Assembly (NCBI RefSeq): GCF_019703835.1
Contig: NZ_AP023055.1
Location: forward strand, 1,240,001 to 1,304,000
Length of the DNA stretch: 64,000 nt
Direction of reading: 5' to 3'
Source: Thaumasiovibrio subtropicus
GTDB lineage: Bacteria; Pseudomonadota; Gammaproteobacteria; Enterobacterales; Vibrionaceae
Below are positions 34,913-43,818 of this stretch, piece by piece (position 1 is the first letter of the stretch; each line of letters begins with the position of its first letter). The position numbers were made by a program, and so were the translations under genes. The notes beneath the pieces were generated by a model. The model saw only the letters and a program-made list of their open reading frames with translations, did no database searches and had not been told where the DNA came from.

Positions 34913-36082
34913 ATGGCCCGAGCTCTCCCTTTGCTCACTCCAATGCGCGGATTTGCAGCAATCATCGTCGCTTTCTACCATGCACGGCTGGTACTTTTTC
35001 CACAATGGAAAGGAAGCATTGCCGACCATAGCGCTTTTCTCGAAAATGGTTATATCTGGGTTGATCTCTTTTTTATGCTTAGCGGTTTCGTGATGATGCA
35101 TGTATACCGGAAACAACTCGGTCATGGGTTGTCGTGGCGTGGGTTCGTATGGCTAAGGTTTACGCGCATTTATCCACTTTTTTTCGTCAGCTTTCTCGCC
35201 TTGTTTCTATGGGAGAGTTTTAAATCCTCTCACGGATTAGGCTTCTACGGCGGTCCGTTGATGGATGCATGGGGCGTCACGGGGATGACAGCCTTTCAAG
35301 GGCCGTTTAATCGCAGTGATGCCATTGTCGATAACTTGTTACTGATTCAAGCGGTCAGTACCCACTCTTTAAGCTGGAACATTGCCTCGTGGTCTCTCAG
35401 CGTCGAATGGCTCGTCTATTTACTTTTTCCACTTTCTCTACCGGCACTACTAAAGCCCGCCAAATCGACAATGTGGATCCCTGTTTTAATCTTCGTGCTT
35501 TACTACAGCATCATTGATCTGACAGGGACTTTAGATCTCACTGCAGGTATCAATGCGTTTATGCGTGGCCTTTGCGGGTTTGTGCTGGGATGCTGGCTGT
35601 ATCAAATTCGCCTATCAACCCCGCTTAAAAAAGCTATTGATAACGACATCAGCCTCGCTATTGTCTGTACAATACCGCTAGTGATTCTTCATACACCACT
35701 GACGCAATCCAGTATCCTGTTCACCTTACTCAGTTTTGCGCTTGTCGTCTTAATTGGCGCGCATCAGACACCCCGTCGAACCATTGTATTCTCTGTACTG
35801 GATAACCGTGCGACGCGCTATCTTGGCGATATCTCCTATTCGATCTACTTGTGGCATGTTGTGATCGTACTCGCCGGTGTGGAGCTATCCCACTACCTCT
35901 TCCCCGAAACGGTAGCGGCATGGTTTTCTCGCACCGACACACTGTCAGGGGTTTTGGGTGCAAGTGTGTTCATCGCCATGACGCTTATAATATCGGCGCT
36001 GAGCTACCACAGCATCGAACGCCCGGCACTCAAACTGCTAAGGCGGCTAAAACAGACCTCTTTACGCAGCGTTTCTCAATAG
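34913..36082 (+). CDS. Membrane acyltransferase, family 3
   Basis: A 389-residue inner-membrane protein with about ten helices and the start LTPMRGFAAIIVAFYHARLV, which carries the conserved R and H of the acyltransferase 3 (OafA/NodX-like) family. Later parts, WSLSVEWLVYLLFP and LGDISYSIYLWHVVIV, are also standard. Such enzymes acetylate or succinylate sugars in lipopolysaccharide, capsule or secreted glycans. The ATG at 34913 follows AAGGA. There is no polysaccharide gene next to it, so the substrate is open. Confidence 0.9.
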   Translation: MARALPLLTPMRGFAAIIVAFYHARLVLFPQWKGSIADHSAFLENGYIWVDLFFMLSGFVMMHVYRKQLGHGLSWRGFVWLRFTRIYPLFFVSFLALFLWESFKSSHGLGFYGGPLMDAWGVTGMTAFQGPFNRSDAIVDNLLLIQAVSTHSLSWNIASWSLSVEWLVYLLFPLSLPALLKPAKSTMWIPVLIFVLYYSIIDLTGTLDLTAGINAFMRGLCGFVLGCWLYQIRLSTPLKKAIDNDISLAIVCTIPLVILHTPLTQSSILFTLLSFALVVLIGAHQTPRRTIVFSVLDNRATRYLGDISYSIYLWHVVIVLAGVELSHYLFPETVAAWFSRTDTLSGVLGASVFIAMTLIISALSYHSIERPALKLLRRLKQTSLRSVSQ

Positions 36083-36113
36083 AGATTAAAAACAAGCGGA
36101 GACTGCAAAACAA

Positions 36114-36135
36114 AAGGGGCCATCCTCGGCCCCTT
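36114..36135. terminator. Bidirectional terminator
   Basis: AAGGGGCC (36114-36121) and GGCCCCTT (36128-36135) form a perfect 8-bp stem with a 6-base loop between two converging genes, preceded by AAAACAA and followed by GGTATG. Confidence 0.7.
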
Positions 36136-36172
36136 GGTATGTGTGCATCGTTACTGACTGAGTCACTCGCCG

Positions 36173-37237
36173 CTAATAACTCGTATTCAATACCGCTTTA
36201 TCTTTTGACACCTCCAACGCCTTTAGTGCCTCTTCATCGAGCGGCTCTCGCCACATCGCATACAAGGTCGCGTTCTCAATCTCAAAATGTTTACCCTCTC
36301 GTTCAACGGTGGTGTTACTTAGACCAACCGCGACGATGGTTGCATCACCATCAGGGAAAGCAATCGCTTCACGACGGTCAGCAAAAAGAAAACCTGCGGC
36401 CAGTAGATTCAATACGGCATCACGCACACGCTTGATGCCTAACATGGCGATCAAACAAAACATGATGAGGAAACCTGTCACCTGAGAGGCGGTTAGTAGC
36501 GTTGTCAACAACATAAAAACAGTAACCGCAAGAATGACCCGTCCCAAGACTCTTCGAGATGCTCTATCCTCCTCTGACAACTGCTGTTCATTAAGTCGCG
36601 TTGCACTAAAGGCAATGCCGCCTACTAAGACAATAACCGCGATCAAGATGATCGTACTTAACAAAGAAAAGACCTCACTGCCGAAGAATGAAAACAGTGC
36701 TGCGCCGTCAGATGGGATAACAACATAAAATGCAATCAACAACGCGAGAACATAAATAGTGTGAGAAAGAAAACTGCATGCTATCCGTGCCACATTTTTC
36801 ACTAGGTCGCCTTTACCCACCACTTTTTGTAAACCCGCGAGCTCATCAGAATCACTAAAGCGTTGTAAGGCTCTAAAGCACCAAGCCCCAATTCCCATGA
36901 AGAAAGCAAACGTCGCCGCAGACAACCAAAAACGCCCGAGCAACACGTAATCACTGCGTGTAAACACATTCAAATTAGCTTCATAATTAAGCAGCTGAAA
37001 AATAGGCACTATTGAAGAGGCTATGATAGCCCATCCCACCAAACGTGTCGGTAGCTCAGACACTTTCTTGTTGTCAGGAAGTACTGGCAACACCAAGCGG
37101 TCAAAATTTGCGCGCTTTAACGTTCGTTTAATCATACTCGTCAGCAATAAACTCAGTACCAAGGCGGCAAAAGCCAGTAAGTACTGAAACCCATTTTGAT
37201 CAATCAATAACCCTAAACGTTGCACAGCTGTGTCCAT
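36173..37237 (-). CDS. Multi-helix membrane protein, MscS-like C-terminus
   Basis: A 354-residue inner-membrane protein with six or seven helices. The end (ADRREAIAFPDGDATIVAVG, then LSNTTVEREGKHFEIENATL) has the shape of the β-domain of small mechanosensitive channels, where a loop reading VxxIxLxxTxxxxxDG is typical. The Gly/Ala-rich pore helix of MscS is not clear, so channel function is uncertain. The ATG at 37237 (MDTAVQ) has only a weak ribosome site. It is a single-gene unit ending at a shared terminator. Confidence 0.65.
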   Translation of the reverse strand: MDTAVQRLGLLIDQNGFQYLLAFAALVLSLLLTSMIKRTLKRANFDRLVLPVLPDNKKVSELPTRLVGWAIIASSIVPIFQLLNYEANLNVFTRSDYVLLGRFWLSAATFAFFMGIGAWCFRALQRFSDSDELAGLQKVVGKGDLVKNVARIACSFLSHTIYVLALLIAFYVVIPSDGAALFSFFGSEVFSLLSTIILIAVIVLVGGIAFSATRLNEQQLSEEDRASRRVLGRVILAVTVFMLLTTLLTASQVTGFLIMFCLIAMLGIKRVRDAVLNLLAAGFLFADRREAIAFPDGDATIVAVGLSNTTVEREGKHFEIENATLYAMWREPLDEEALKALEVSKDKAVLNTSY

Positions 37238-37618
37238 AACTTCTTTATTTCCTAAGATTGTTCCGCTCTTCCTATATCAAAACAGCGGTTGATGCCGTCA
37301 TGACTAGGTCTATTTCACTCATTCGAAGACTCTAACCTGCGCAATGCCGTGCTCGCTATCGAGCGAACATTAATGTGAGAAACAGTTGGAGGAATCCTCA
37401 CATCCCTTGCGCAACACTGCAGTAAAGAGCCTTACTCGATCGCATTTCTCCTTTTTAACGACGCAAATGCTCCAAAACCTAAATCAATGGCGCAGTCAGG
37501 CTATTACTCGCTGATAGCGGGGATGGCGTCAGACTGCGGACACTTGATCATCGTCATGCTGCTTTGTTTTATCTTGCGGGCAAAATAGCGGTTCATACGA
37601 TTATATAAAGGGCATTTT
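37238..37618. other. Divergent intergenic region
   Basis: About 380 bases between divergent genes. The one notable feature is an inverted repeat, CGCAGTC (37491-37497) and GACTGCG (37532-37538), around 34 bases, which may be an operator. A reverse-strand open frame running into the methyltransferase gene is a shadow. No other feature is seen. Confidence 0.4.
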
Positions 37619-38173
37619 ATGGGCATCAGCTTTTCAGAACCCGAACGACTCACACTCATTTTTGATGCTGAACATCGAGAAGAGTGGCAACGCAGCTCAA
37701 AGATCCTTGAACGTTTGGACCTCTCGCCTACAAGCAAAATTGCTGATGTTGGCGCTGGCACCGGCTATTTCTCCAATCTCTTTGCGCAGGTAGTCCAAGC
37801 AGGGCAAGTGCATGCGATTGATTGCGAGCCGAATATGGTGGCGTTCATGCAGACTCGCTTCGACACCAAGGCTTTCCCACAAGTGAGTATTCATCAAAGT
37901 TTACCCGCAGACCCTTGCCTTCCTCAGGGATTGGATAAGGTGTTTATCGCCAATACTTATCGCTTTATCATCGAAAGAGATCAGTTCCTTCGTAATCTCC
38001 ACCAGCAAATAAGCTCGGAAACACGTGTCATGTTTGTTGATCTAAAAACCGACGCGGCGCGGGTCTCACCACAAACGGTCATTCAAGAAGTTGAGGCAGC
38101 AGGGTTTGAGGTGGAACTATATGATACTGACAGTTGTCCCGATCATTACATTCTTGTTTTCAAGCAACAATAG
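37619..38173 (+). CDS. Class I SAM-dependent methyltransferase
   Basis: A 184-residue Rossmann methyltransferase. Motif I is IADVGAGTGYFS (residues about 41-52), the acidic end of strand 2 is AIDCEPNMV, and motif IV is DKVFIANTYRF. The short length and the N-terminal FSEPERLTLIFDAEHREEWQ resemble methyltransferases of the arsenite or ubiquinone type, but no Cys set for arsenic is present. It ends 21 bases before the RecQ gene and may be co-transcribed. The substrate is unknown. Confidence 0.85.
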   Translation: MGISFSEPERLTLIFDAEHREEWQRSSKILERLDLSPTSKIADVGAGTGYFSNLFAQVVQAGQVHAIDCEPNMVAFMQTRFDTKAFPQVSIHQSLPADPCLPQGLDKVFIANTYRFIIERDQFLRNLHQQISSETRVMFVDLKTDAARVSPQTVIQEVEAAGFEVELYDTDSCPDHYILVFKQQ

Positions 38174-38194
38174 ATTCTAGCGGGATATATCCCA

Positions 38195-40183
38195 ATGCTA
38201 CACTGGCGTCATAATCCGCTACTTCGCTATGACGCCATGATTGAGACGACACTACAGAACGTATTTGGTTTTACTGCACTGCGCGATGGTCAAAAGGCAA
38301 CGATCGATAAAGTGCTACAGCACAAGTCTTGTGCCGCCATCTTCCCTACAGGTTCGGGCAAATCTCTGTGCTATCAGTTGCCAGCGCTACATCTACCGCA
38401 CCTTACCTTGGTAATCTCTCCCCTGCTGGCCTTGATGAAGGACCAACTCGCTTTTCTTCAAAGTAAAGGGATCGCGGCTGCAACGTTAGATTCGACGCAA
38501 ACACCCGACGAAGCGCAAGCCGTTATCAGAGGCGTGACACAAGGCGAGATACGCATTCTCATGGTCTCTGTAGAGCGATTGAAGAATGAAAGATTCAGAG
38601 AAATGATCAAAAATGTCCCCATCTCAATGCTCGTTGTCGACGAAGCACACTGTATTTCTGAGTGGGGACACAACTTCAGACCTGACTATTTAATGCTGCC
38701 GACTTATCGTGCGCAATTTAACATCCCGCAAGTGCTGCTTTTGACTGCCACGGCAACCCCAGCCGTTATTCGCGACATGCGTGATAAATTTACCATTGCT
38801 GAGGACGATGTCGTTCTTACTGGTTTTTATCGCCCTAACCTCGCGTTAAATGTTATCGCGGCAGAATCAAACAAGCTGGCGCAGTTAACAGATCATGTTC
38901 TTCATGAGCCCCAGTCACCCACCATCATATACGTTACACTGCAACAGACTGCCGAAGCGGTGGCTTCGCACCTGATTCAGCAAGGTATCAATGCCGCAGC
39001 CTACCACGCAGGTTTAGAGAGCACCCAACGCGAACATATCCAAGATGCGTTCATGGCAAACCGTATCGATTGTGTGGTCGCGACTATCGCTTTCGGAATG
39101 GGCGTAGACAAAGCCAACATCCGGCGCGTTTTCCACTTTGATCTCCCTAAATCGATTGAAAACTATAGCCAAGAAATTGGTCGAGCCGGACGAGATGGTC
39201 TCAGCTCAACCTGTACCGTTTTCGCCGATCTCAGCGGTATCACGGTGCTTGAGAACTTCGTGTTTGGGGATACCCCTGAACGCAGTGCGATCGACGCACT
39301 ACTTGCACAAATACCAGAGGCAGATTGGCACGTTAAGCTACATTCTCTCTCGAATGAAACCAATATTCGTCAACTCGTTCTCAAAACCTTGCTCGTCTAC
39401 CTCGAAATGGAAGGCATTATAGAAATGGGCTTTAGCTATTTTGCTGAGTATCGCTTCAAGACCCTACAACCCGTTGAAGCGATTTTGGCGAAGTTTCAAG
39501 GGGAGCGACAACAATTCGTCGAGCAAATCTTCCGTGCCTCTCCCAAAGCACGTACTTGGCATCAAGTCGATTTTGATCGCTTGTGGCATGAAAGTCGTGG
39601 TGAGCGTAAACGCGCCATCCGCGCGCTTAACTATTTTGAGGAATTAGGTCTAATTCAACTCGAAACCAAGCAGATGACTGATGTCTATCATGTTCGTCAA
39701 CCGCATTTTGACCGAGACATGGTAGCGTCGACACTCACTGCACTGACACAAACTAAAGAGCAGGCTGCAATCGAACGTATTGACGAAATGGTCCAGTTTT
39801 TCAGTAGCGAACGTTGTCTATCTTACCGCTTAGCGGACTATTTTGGTGACACTCAATCACCTCGCCAACCCACGGGGTGTGGACACTGTAGTGTTTGTCT
39901 TGGTCAACCTGCCGTGCTGAACCAACCAGAAAACACGACATTGGCTAGTGCCACCCAAGTGATTGATTGGTGTCAGCCACTGATTGCCGCAGCCTCAAAA
40001 CACGAAATCACAGTGACAGAGACGCTGCTTTGCCGTTTTTTGTGCGGGTTAACGACGCCGTTTTTCACCCGACTTAAAGCGCGGCAAATGGTGGGGTTTG
40101 GTCAATTGAGTGCAATGCCTTTTCGTCAATGCCTCGCACTCATTGAGTCATCTTCAATCTTATCCAACGCTACCATTAACTAA
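38195..40183 (+). CDS. RecQ-family DNA helicase
   Basis: A 3'-5' superfamily 2 DNA helicase of up to 662 residues. The RecQ motif 0 and Q-motif region (FGFTALRDGQ), motif I IFPTGSGKSLCYQLP, DEAH box VVDEAHCISEWGHNFRPDY and motif VI QEIGRAGRDG are all present. A zinc-binding set (ERCLSY, GCGHCSVCLG) and a C-terminal winged-helix-like part follow. An ATG at 38237 is an alternative start that would trim 14 residues; neither start has a strong ribosome site. The HRDC domain of E. coli RecQ is not clear here, so it may be a RecQ paralogue rather than the main one. Confidence 0.88.
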   Translation: MLHWRHNPLLRYDAMIETTLQNVFGFTALRDGQKATIDKVLQHKSCAAIFPTGSGKSLCYQLPALHLPHLTLVISPLLALMKDQLAFLQSKGIAAATLDSTQTPDEAQAVIRGVTQGEIRILMVSVERLKNERFREMIKNVPISMLVVDEAHCISEWGHNFRPDYLMLPTYRAQFNIPQVLLLTATATPAVIRDMRDKFTIAEDDVVLTGFYRPNLALNVIAAESNKLAQLTDHVLHEPQSPTIIYVTLQQTAEAVASHLIQQGINAAAYHAGLESTQREHIQDAFMANRIDCVVATIAFGMGVDKANIRRVFHFDLPKSIENYSQEIGRAGRDGLSSTCTVFADLSGITVLENFVFGDTPERSAIDALLAQIPEADWHVKLHSLSNETNIRQLVLKTLLVYLEMEGIIEMGFSYFAEYRFKTLQPVEAILAKFQGERQQFVEQIFRASPKARTWHQVDFDRLWHESRGERKRAIRALNYFEELGLIQLETKQMTDVYHVRQPHFDRDMVASTLTALTQTKEQAAIERIDEMVQFFSSERCLSYRLADYFGDTQSPRQPTGCGHCSVCLGQPAVLNQPENTTLASATQVIDWCQPLIAAASKHEITVTETLLCRFLCGLTTPFFTRLKARQMVGFGQLSAMPFRQCLALIESSSILSNATIN

Positions 40184-40191
40184 ATATACTC

Positions 40192-40216
40192 AAGCCCGCA
40201 ATTAATTCGCGGGCTT
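40192..40216 (+). terminator. Terminator after the recQ-like gene
   Basis: AAGCCCGC (40192-40199) pairs with GCGGGCTT (40209-40216), loop 9 bases. The left arm continues outward into the TATACTCAAG motif (40185-40195), so a repeat end appears to have been reused as part of a terminator. Confidence 0.7.
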
Positions 40217-40693
40217 TGCCTATGCGTTCAATTCAAAAAATTATGCGATATCGTCAGATTAATATCGACCCGCTTCAAAAAAGCTATAAAAGACTTAACA
40301 AAGATCGAAATGAAATAACCACAATTTCGCTAACCCATTAAAACAGCATCAGACTAATTATGCGAAAAGGTCATTTTCCTATTCTAAATGCTCAATGAAG
40401 AATTTCATTAAATTATTGATTTTTAAGAGTAAAATAAAACCACCATTTTGTAAATGATAACTCTTTACATCTACACACTGCTTATATAGAGTGTGCGAAC
40501 AATTCACATAATGAATAATTTATTAATAACCATAATATCGCAGTGATTAACCTTGCCTAAAAAACAGCTTTAGATTATTGTAAAAATATTAAGAGAATCT
40601 TTACCCCTATTTCGCCCTCTTACTATTCACTTCAATATCTTTGTTTTTTACTGCAAGAAAACTCGCTCGCTATTATAAAGAGGATTCGTTTAC
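40217..40693. other. A+T-rich region upstream of the TonB receptor
   Basis: About 480 bases with very high A+T and no gene. An inverted repeat TGTAAA (40449-40454) and TTTACA (40464-40469) around ATGATAAC-type sequence may be an operator. I looked for a Fur box and found none that is convincing. The ribosome site AGAGGA lies before the receptor ATG. Confidence 0.4.
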
Positions 40694-42763
40694 ATGGCAG
40701 TTAAAAGCTCGACCCCTTTTCGATTAACGCCTCTCGCTACCTATATGAGTGCGGCTATGCTCAGTGCATTTGCGCCCATTGTGGTGGCCGAAAACACCGC
40801 GGAAATTCCCGTTGTCACTGTTTACGGCGAGAAAACCACCCGCTCTATTTATGATACCAGCGCCAGTGTCAATGTTTTCGACGCTGATACCATCGCCAAC
40901 ACCCCAAACGCGACTGAAATTGCCGACCTAATGCGACTGAATCCCGCCATCGTCGATGTAGGCACGGGTAACCACTTACCGGCAATTCGAGGCATAGACA
41001 GTTCAGGCCCCTCCATTGGCGGGCTTGCGACTTTTGCTGGTATTAGCCCACGCTTAAACCTCTCTATTGATGGGCGATCACTCAACTACTCCGAGATTGC
41101 CTTTGGTCCGAGATCGCTGTGGGATATAGAGCAAGCAGAGATCTATGTTGGACCACAAAGCTATGTCCAAGGGCGAAATGCCATTGCCGGTGCCATCGTC
41201 ATGAAGTCCAAAGATCCTACCTATCATTGGGAAAGTAGCGTGAAAGGGGCATTGGGAGAGCATGATTACTCTCAAACAGCGGCAATGATTTCTGCCCCTA
41301 TTGTCGAAGAGCAAGTCGCTTTTCGTCTCGCCGTTGATCAGCAAAAACGAGAGAGTCACGTCGACCTAGCAACGTATGAGCCTGTGGGTAATTCCGGTGA
41401 GATCGAGATGACCACCGCCCGCGCCAAACTGCTTATCGAGCCGACCGCCGTCCCACAGCTTCGCACTGAATTCACGATTAGTTATATGGATACCCGCTCC
41501 CCACAAGGAGAGTACGAGCTCGATCCTAACGGAAGACCCGGTGCTCAAATGGATGAGTACCGACCTATTTATACAACCGATTCACTGAGCACAAGTTGGG
41601 ATCTTAGCTGGGAGTTTAATGATAACGTCACGTTTGAAAACAACATGACTTACTCCGATTTAAGCTTCAACCGGATGACTCGACCAGGCCCACGACTCGC
41701 TGATTTTGATGCGGATGGAGATGAATACCATCTTGAACCACTGATCCGCTATCGCAGTGACGACGATCGCATTCAAAGTTTGGCTGGCCTTAGGTATTAC
41801 GAATCAGAGCAGGATGAAGCTTACTTGAACGCCATTGGTAAACACCCGATGAAGGATGAGACAGAAACGAAGTCCGCTTTCTTCGAAGTGACCTACGCCG
41901 CCTCTCCCACTATCGATATCACAGTCGCAGCACGATATGAACGTGAAGACCGTCGCCGCCTCGTTGATGCTTCAATGAAAGGTCGCAATGGACTGCTATT
42001 CATCAACGTCGATTATGATGAAAGCTTCAGTGCCTTCTTGCCTAAGCTCGATATCGCATGGAAACCTGAGTTTGGTCATACGCTAGGATTCAAAGTCGGT
42101 AAAGGCTACAACGCTGGTGGTGCGGGGATTTCTCTGATCGGTTTTGTCCCCTACAAATTTGAAGAAGAGACGGTATTAAACTACGAGCTTTATTCTCGTC
42201 ATCGCCTCGATGATGGGAAACTGCAGTTAACTTCGAATATCTTCTACAACGACTATGATGACATGCAGCTAACGCAACAACTCGGTCCTCGAGACGTCAT
42301 TATTCGAAATGCCGAGAAAGCCACCACTTATGGTGCAGAGTTTGGCGCGCAATGGATGCCAAGCTATCACCTTGAGTTCTTTGGAAACTTAGCCTTGCTT
42401 AGAACTGAAATTAAGAAGTTTAATGATCCCGACATCGAAGGAAACAAATTTGCCCGAGCACCGGAAGCTTCAGCGACCTTTGGCACGCGCATCAACTTCT
42501 TAGACGATTTTGATTTCTCTGCGAATGCACGCTACACCAGTAGTTACTACTCTGGTCATGCCAATAACCCCGAACATAAAATTAGTGGGTATTGGGTTGC
42601 TAACACCCAGTTAGCCTACCAGTTCGATCAGGGTCGTGCCGTCTTGTTCGTCGAAAATGTCTTTGATGCTGATGACAACACAATGATTTTCAACGGCAGT
42701 GCGGCGACCCCATTGAAAGTGCGTCCACGCACCATTGGCGCATCGGTTCAACTAGACTTTTAG
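40694..42763 (+). CDS. TonB-dependent outer-membrane receptor
   Basis: A 689-residue receptor. The signal peptide covers residues 1-32 (ends VVA). A TonB-box-like stretch (IPVVTVYGE) leads into the plug domain (about 50-170; LPAIRGIDSSGP, IYVGPQSYVQGRNAIAGAIV). The 22-strand barrel follows and ends with the terminal aromatic signal (GASVQLDF). It resembles siderophore receptors of the FyuA/PvuA kind by general layout, but the ligand cannot be read. No ABC uptake genes are near. The transcript ends at a strong terminator. Confidence 0.9.
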   Translation: MAVKSSTPFRLTPLATYMSAAMLSAFAPIVVAENTAEIPVVTVYGEKTTRSIYDTSASVNVFDADTIANTPNATEIADLMRLNPAIVDVGTGNHLPAIRGIDSSGPSIGGLATFAGISPRLNLSIDGRSLNYSEIAFGPRSLWDIEQAEIYVGPQSYVQGRNAIAGAIVMKSKDPTYHWESSVKGALGEHDYSQTAAMISAPIVEEQVAFRLAVDQQKRESHVDLATYEPVGNSGEIEMTTARAKLLIEPTAVPQLRTEFTISYMDTRSPQGEYELDPNGRPGAQMDEYRPIYTTDSLSTSWDLSWEFNDNVTFENNMTYSDLSFNRMTRPGPRLADFDADGDEYHLEPLIRYRSDDDRIQSLAGLRYYESEQDEAYLNAIGKHPMKDETETKSAFFEVTYAASPTIDITVAARYEREDRRRLVDASMKGRNGLLFINVDYDESFSAFLPKLDIAWKPEFGHTLGFKVGKGYNAGGAGISLIGFVPYKFEEETVLNYELYSRHRLDDGKLQLTSNIFYNDYDDMQLTQQLGPRDVIIRNAEKATTYGAEFGAQWMPSYHLEFFGNLALLRTEIKKFNDPDIEGNKFARAPEASATFGTRINFLDDFDFSANARYTSSYYSGHANNPEHKISGYWVANTQLAYQFDQGRAVLFVENVFDADDNTMIFNGSAATPLKVRPRTIGASVQLDF

Positions 42764-42787
42764 GCCTTCGCCGCAACGGTTAACGGT

Positions 42788-42820
42788 AGCGTTTCCTGTT
42801 AATGACAGGAAACGCTTTTC
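42788..42820 (+). terminator. Strong Rho-independent terminator
   Basis: AGCGTTTCCTGT (42788-42799) and ACAGGAAACGCT (42805-42816) form a perfect 12-bp stem with a 5-base loop, followed by TTTCTGTTTTG. It ends the TonB receptor transcript. Confidence 0.9.
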
Positions 42821-42981
42821 TGTTTTGACTAAAAAAGTTAAAAAACATCTCACCGGGGGCGGGTTTTATTCCACGAAAAACTCGGTGGAAAGTGAGGTTT
42901 ACCCTTAGTTTGCAGTAGACCTCTTTATGCAACCATAGTATCTTAAGCCCTCAGTTTACATGGAGTTATGGAGTATCAGGA

Positions 42982-43188
42982 ATGCCTCTCGTTGCCTGCC
43001 CTGTTTGTGAAAAAGACGTGTCGAAACGCGCCCACAATTGCCCTCACTGCGGTGAGCCCGATCCAGCGCGCTATCATACGCGTAATGCGTGGTTAGGCCG
43101 ACTATTTTGGCTGTTAGTGTTTGCTGGTGGCGCCTATTACGTTTGGCAAGTTATCGTACCCATGGTCATCGATCTCTTCAATCGCTAA
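42982..43188 (+). CDS. Small zinc-ribbon membrane protein
   Basis: A 68-residue protein. Two CxxC pairs (ACPVCEKD and NCPHCGEP, residues about 6-9 and 20-23) form a zinc ribbon of the type found at the start of many small membrane proteins. One helix follows (about 42-62; LFWLLVFAGGAYYVWQVIV). The ATG is preceded by GGAGTATCAGGA. Small proteins of this kind are common in proteobacteria and have no known function. The stop is followed at once by a repeat copy. Confidence 0.8.
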   Translation: MPLVACPVCEKDVSKRAHNCPHCGEPDPARYHTRNAWLGRLFWLLVFAGGAYYVWQVIVPMVIDLFNR

Positions 43189-43194
43189 CCACTT

Positions 43195-43374
43195 TATTCT
43201 CAAACCACCTCGAGATACTTGTCCAGCGAGAACTTCTAGGCTTGTCAGCAAGACTTTGTTTTAAGGTTCTAGTGGGCTAAACCAAACAACTTTAACGACG
43301 GTGGCGAGCTAAGCAAACTCGCCACTCAGTTTGATGCAACCCAGAAATAAATCATCTCGATAAGTTAAGTGTCT
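43195..43374. repeat. Repeat family element, shortened copy C
   Basis: Aligns with the element at 52734: TATTCTCAAACCACCTCGAG at the left, then GCGAGAACTTCTAGGCTTG, GGTGGCGAGC and a degraded right end near ATCATCTCGATAAGTTAAG. About 85 bases of the middle and right are missing compared with the 265-bp copies. There is no reading frame. Confidence 0.6.
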
Positions 43375-43818
43375 TTCAAACCTAGCTTAACTTTAGAATT
43401 CGTACTCGGCCTCAACCTCTCACTAATGAAACAAACCCCGGTCTCAGCTATTCACATTGACGCAATAGTGTGCTGATATTAATAGCGATTGCTATTTCAT
43501 CTCAGGAAAATACTTCCAAAGGTGCAGATAGACAATGTAGTAATGCTCCCTCCCCGGTTGTCTCATCCATTGCAAAGGGCGGGGCTCGGGAGCCCCTTCT
43601 TAATCAATTCGCATCCCGTCTCGTATACTCAATATGACCTCGAATGCACACCCCTCTTATTCATTATTCAACCTATTGAGCATTCGCCAAGTAAAACACT
43701 GAGCGCCGTCACATTCACAAGACTAATGACTTTTCAATAAACAATCACATCAGTACCATTAATTTATCGAAACAATATTTCAATATTAAAAACATAAAGT
43801 TTCATAAAAGGACTGCCC
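43375..43818. other. Intergenic region with a G+C-rich hairpin
   Basis: About 440 bases before the lyase gene. The one clear structure is GGGGCTC (43581-43587) and GAGCCCC (43590-43596), a tight hairpin followed by TTCTTAATC. It has no gene directly upstream, so it may end an unannotated small RNA from about 43.4 kb, or be a leader structure. A TATACTCAA motif occurs at 43624. An 83-codon open frame here lacks coding character. Confidence 0.35.

Noticed and set aside
40217..40693. Fur box before the TonB receptor
   Set aside because: Only scattered AATGATAA-type matches; no convincing 19-base site.
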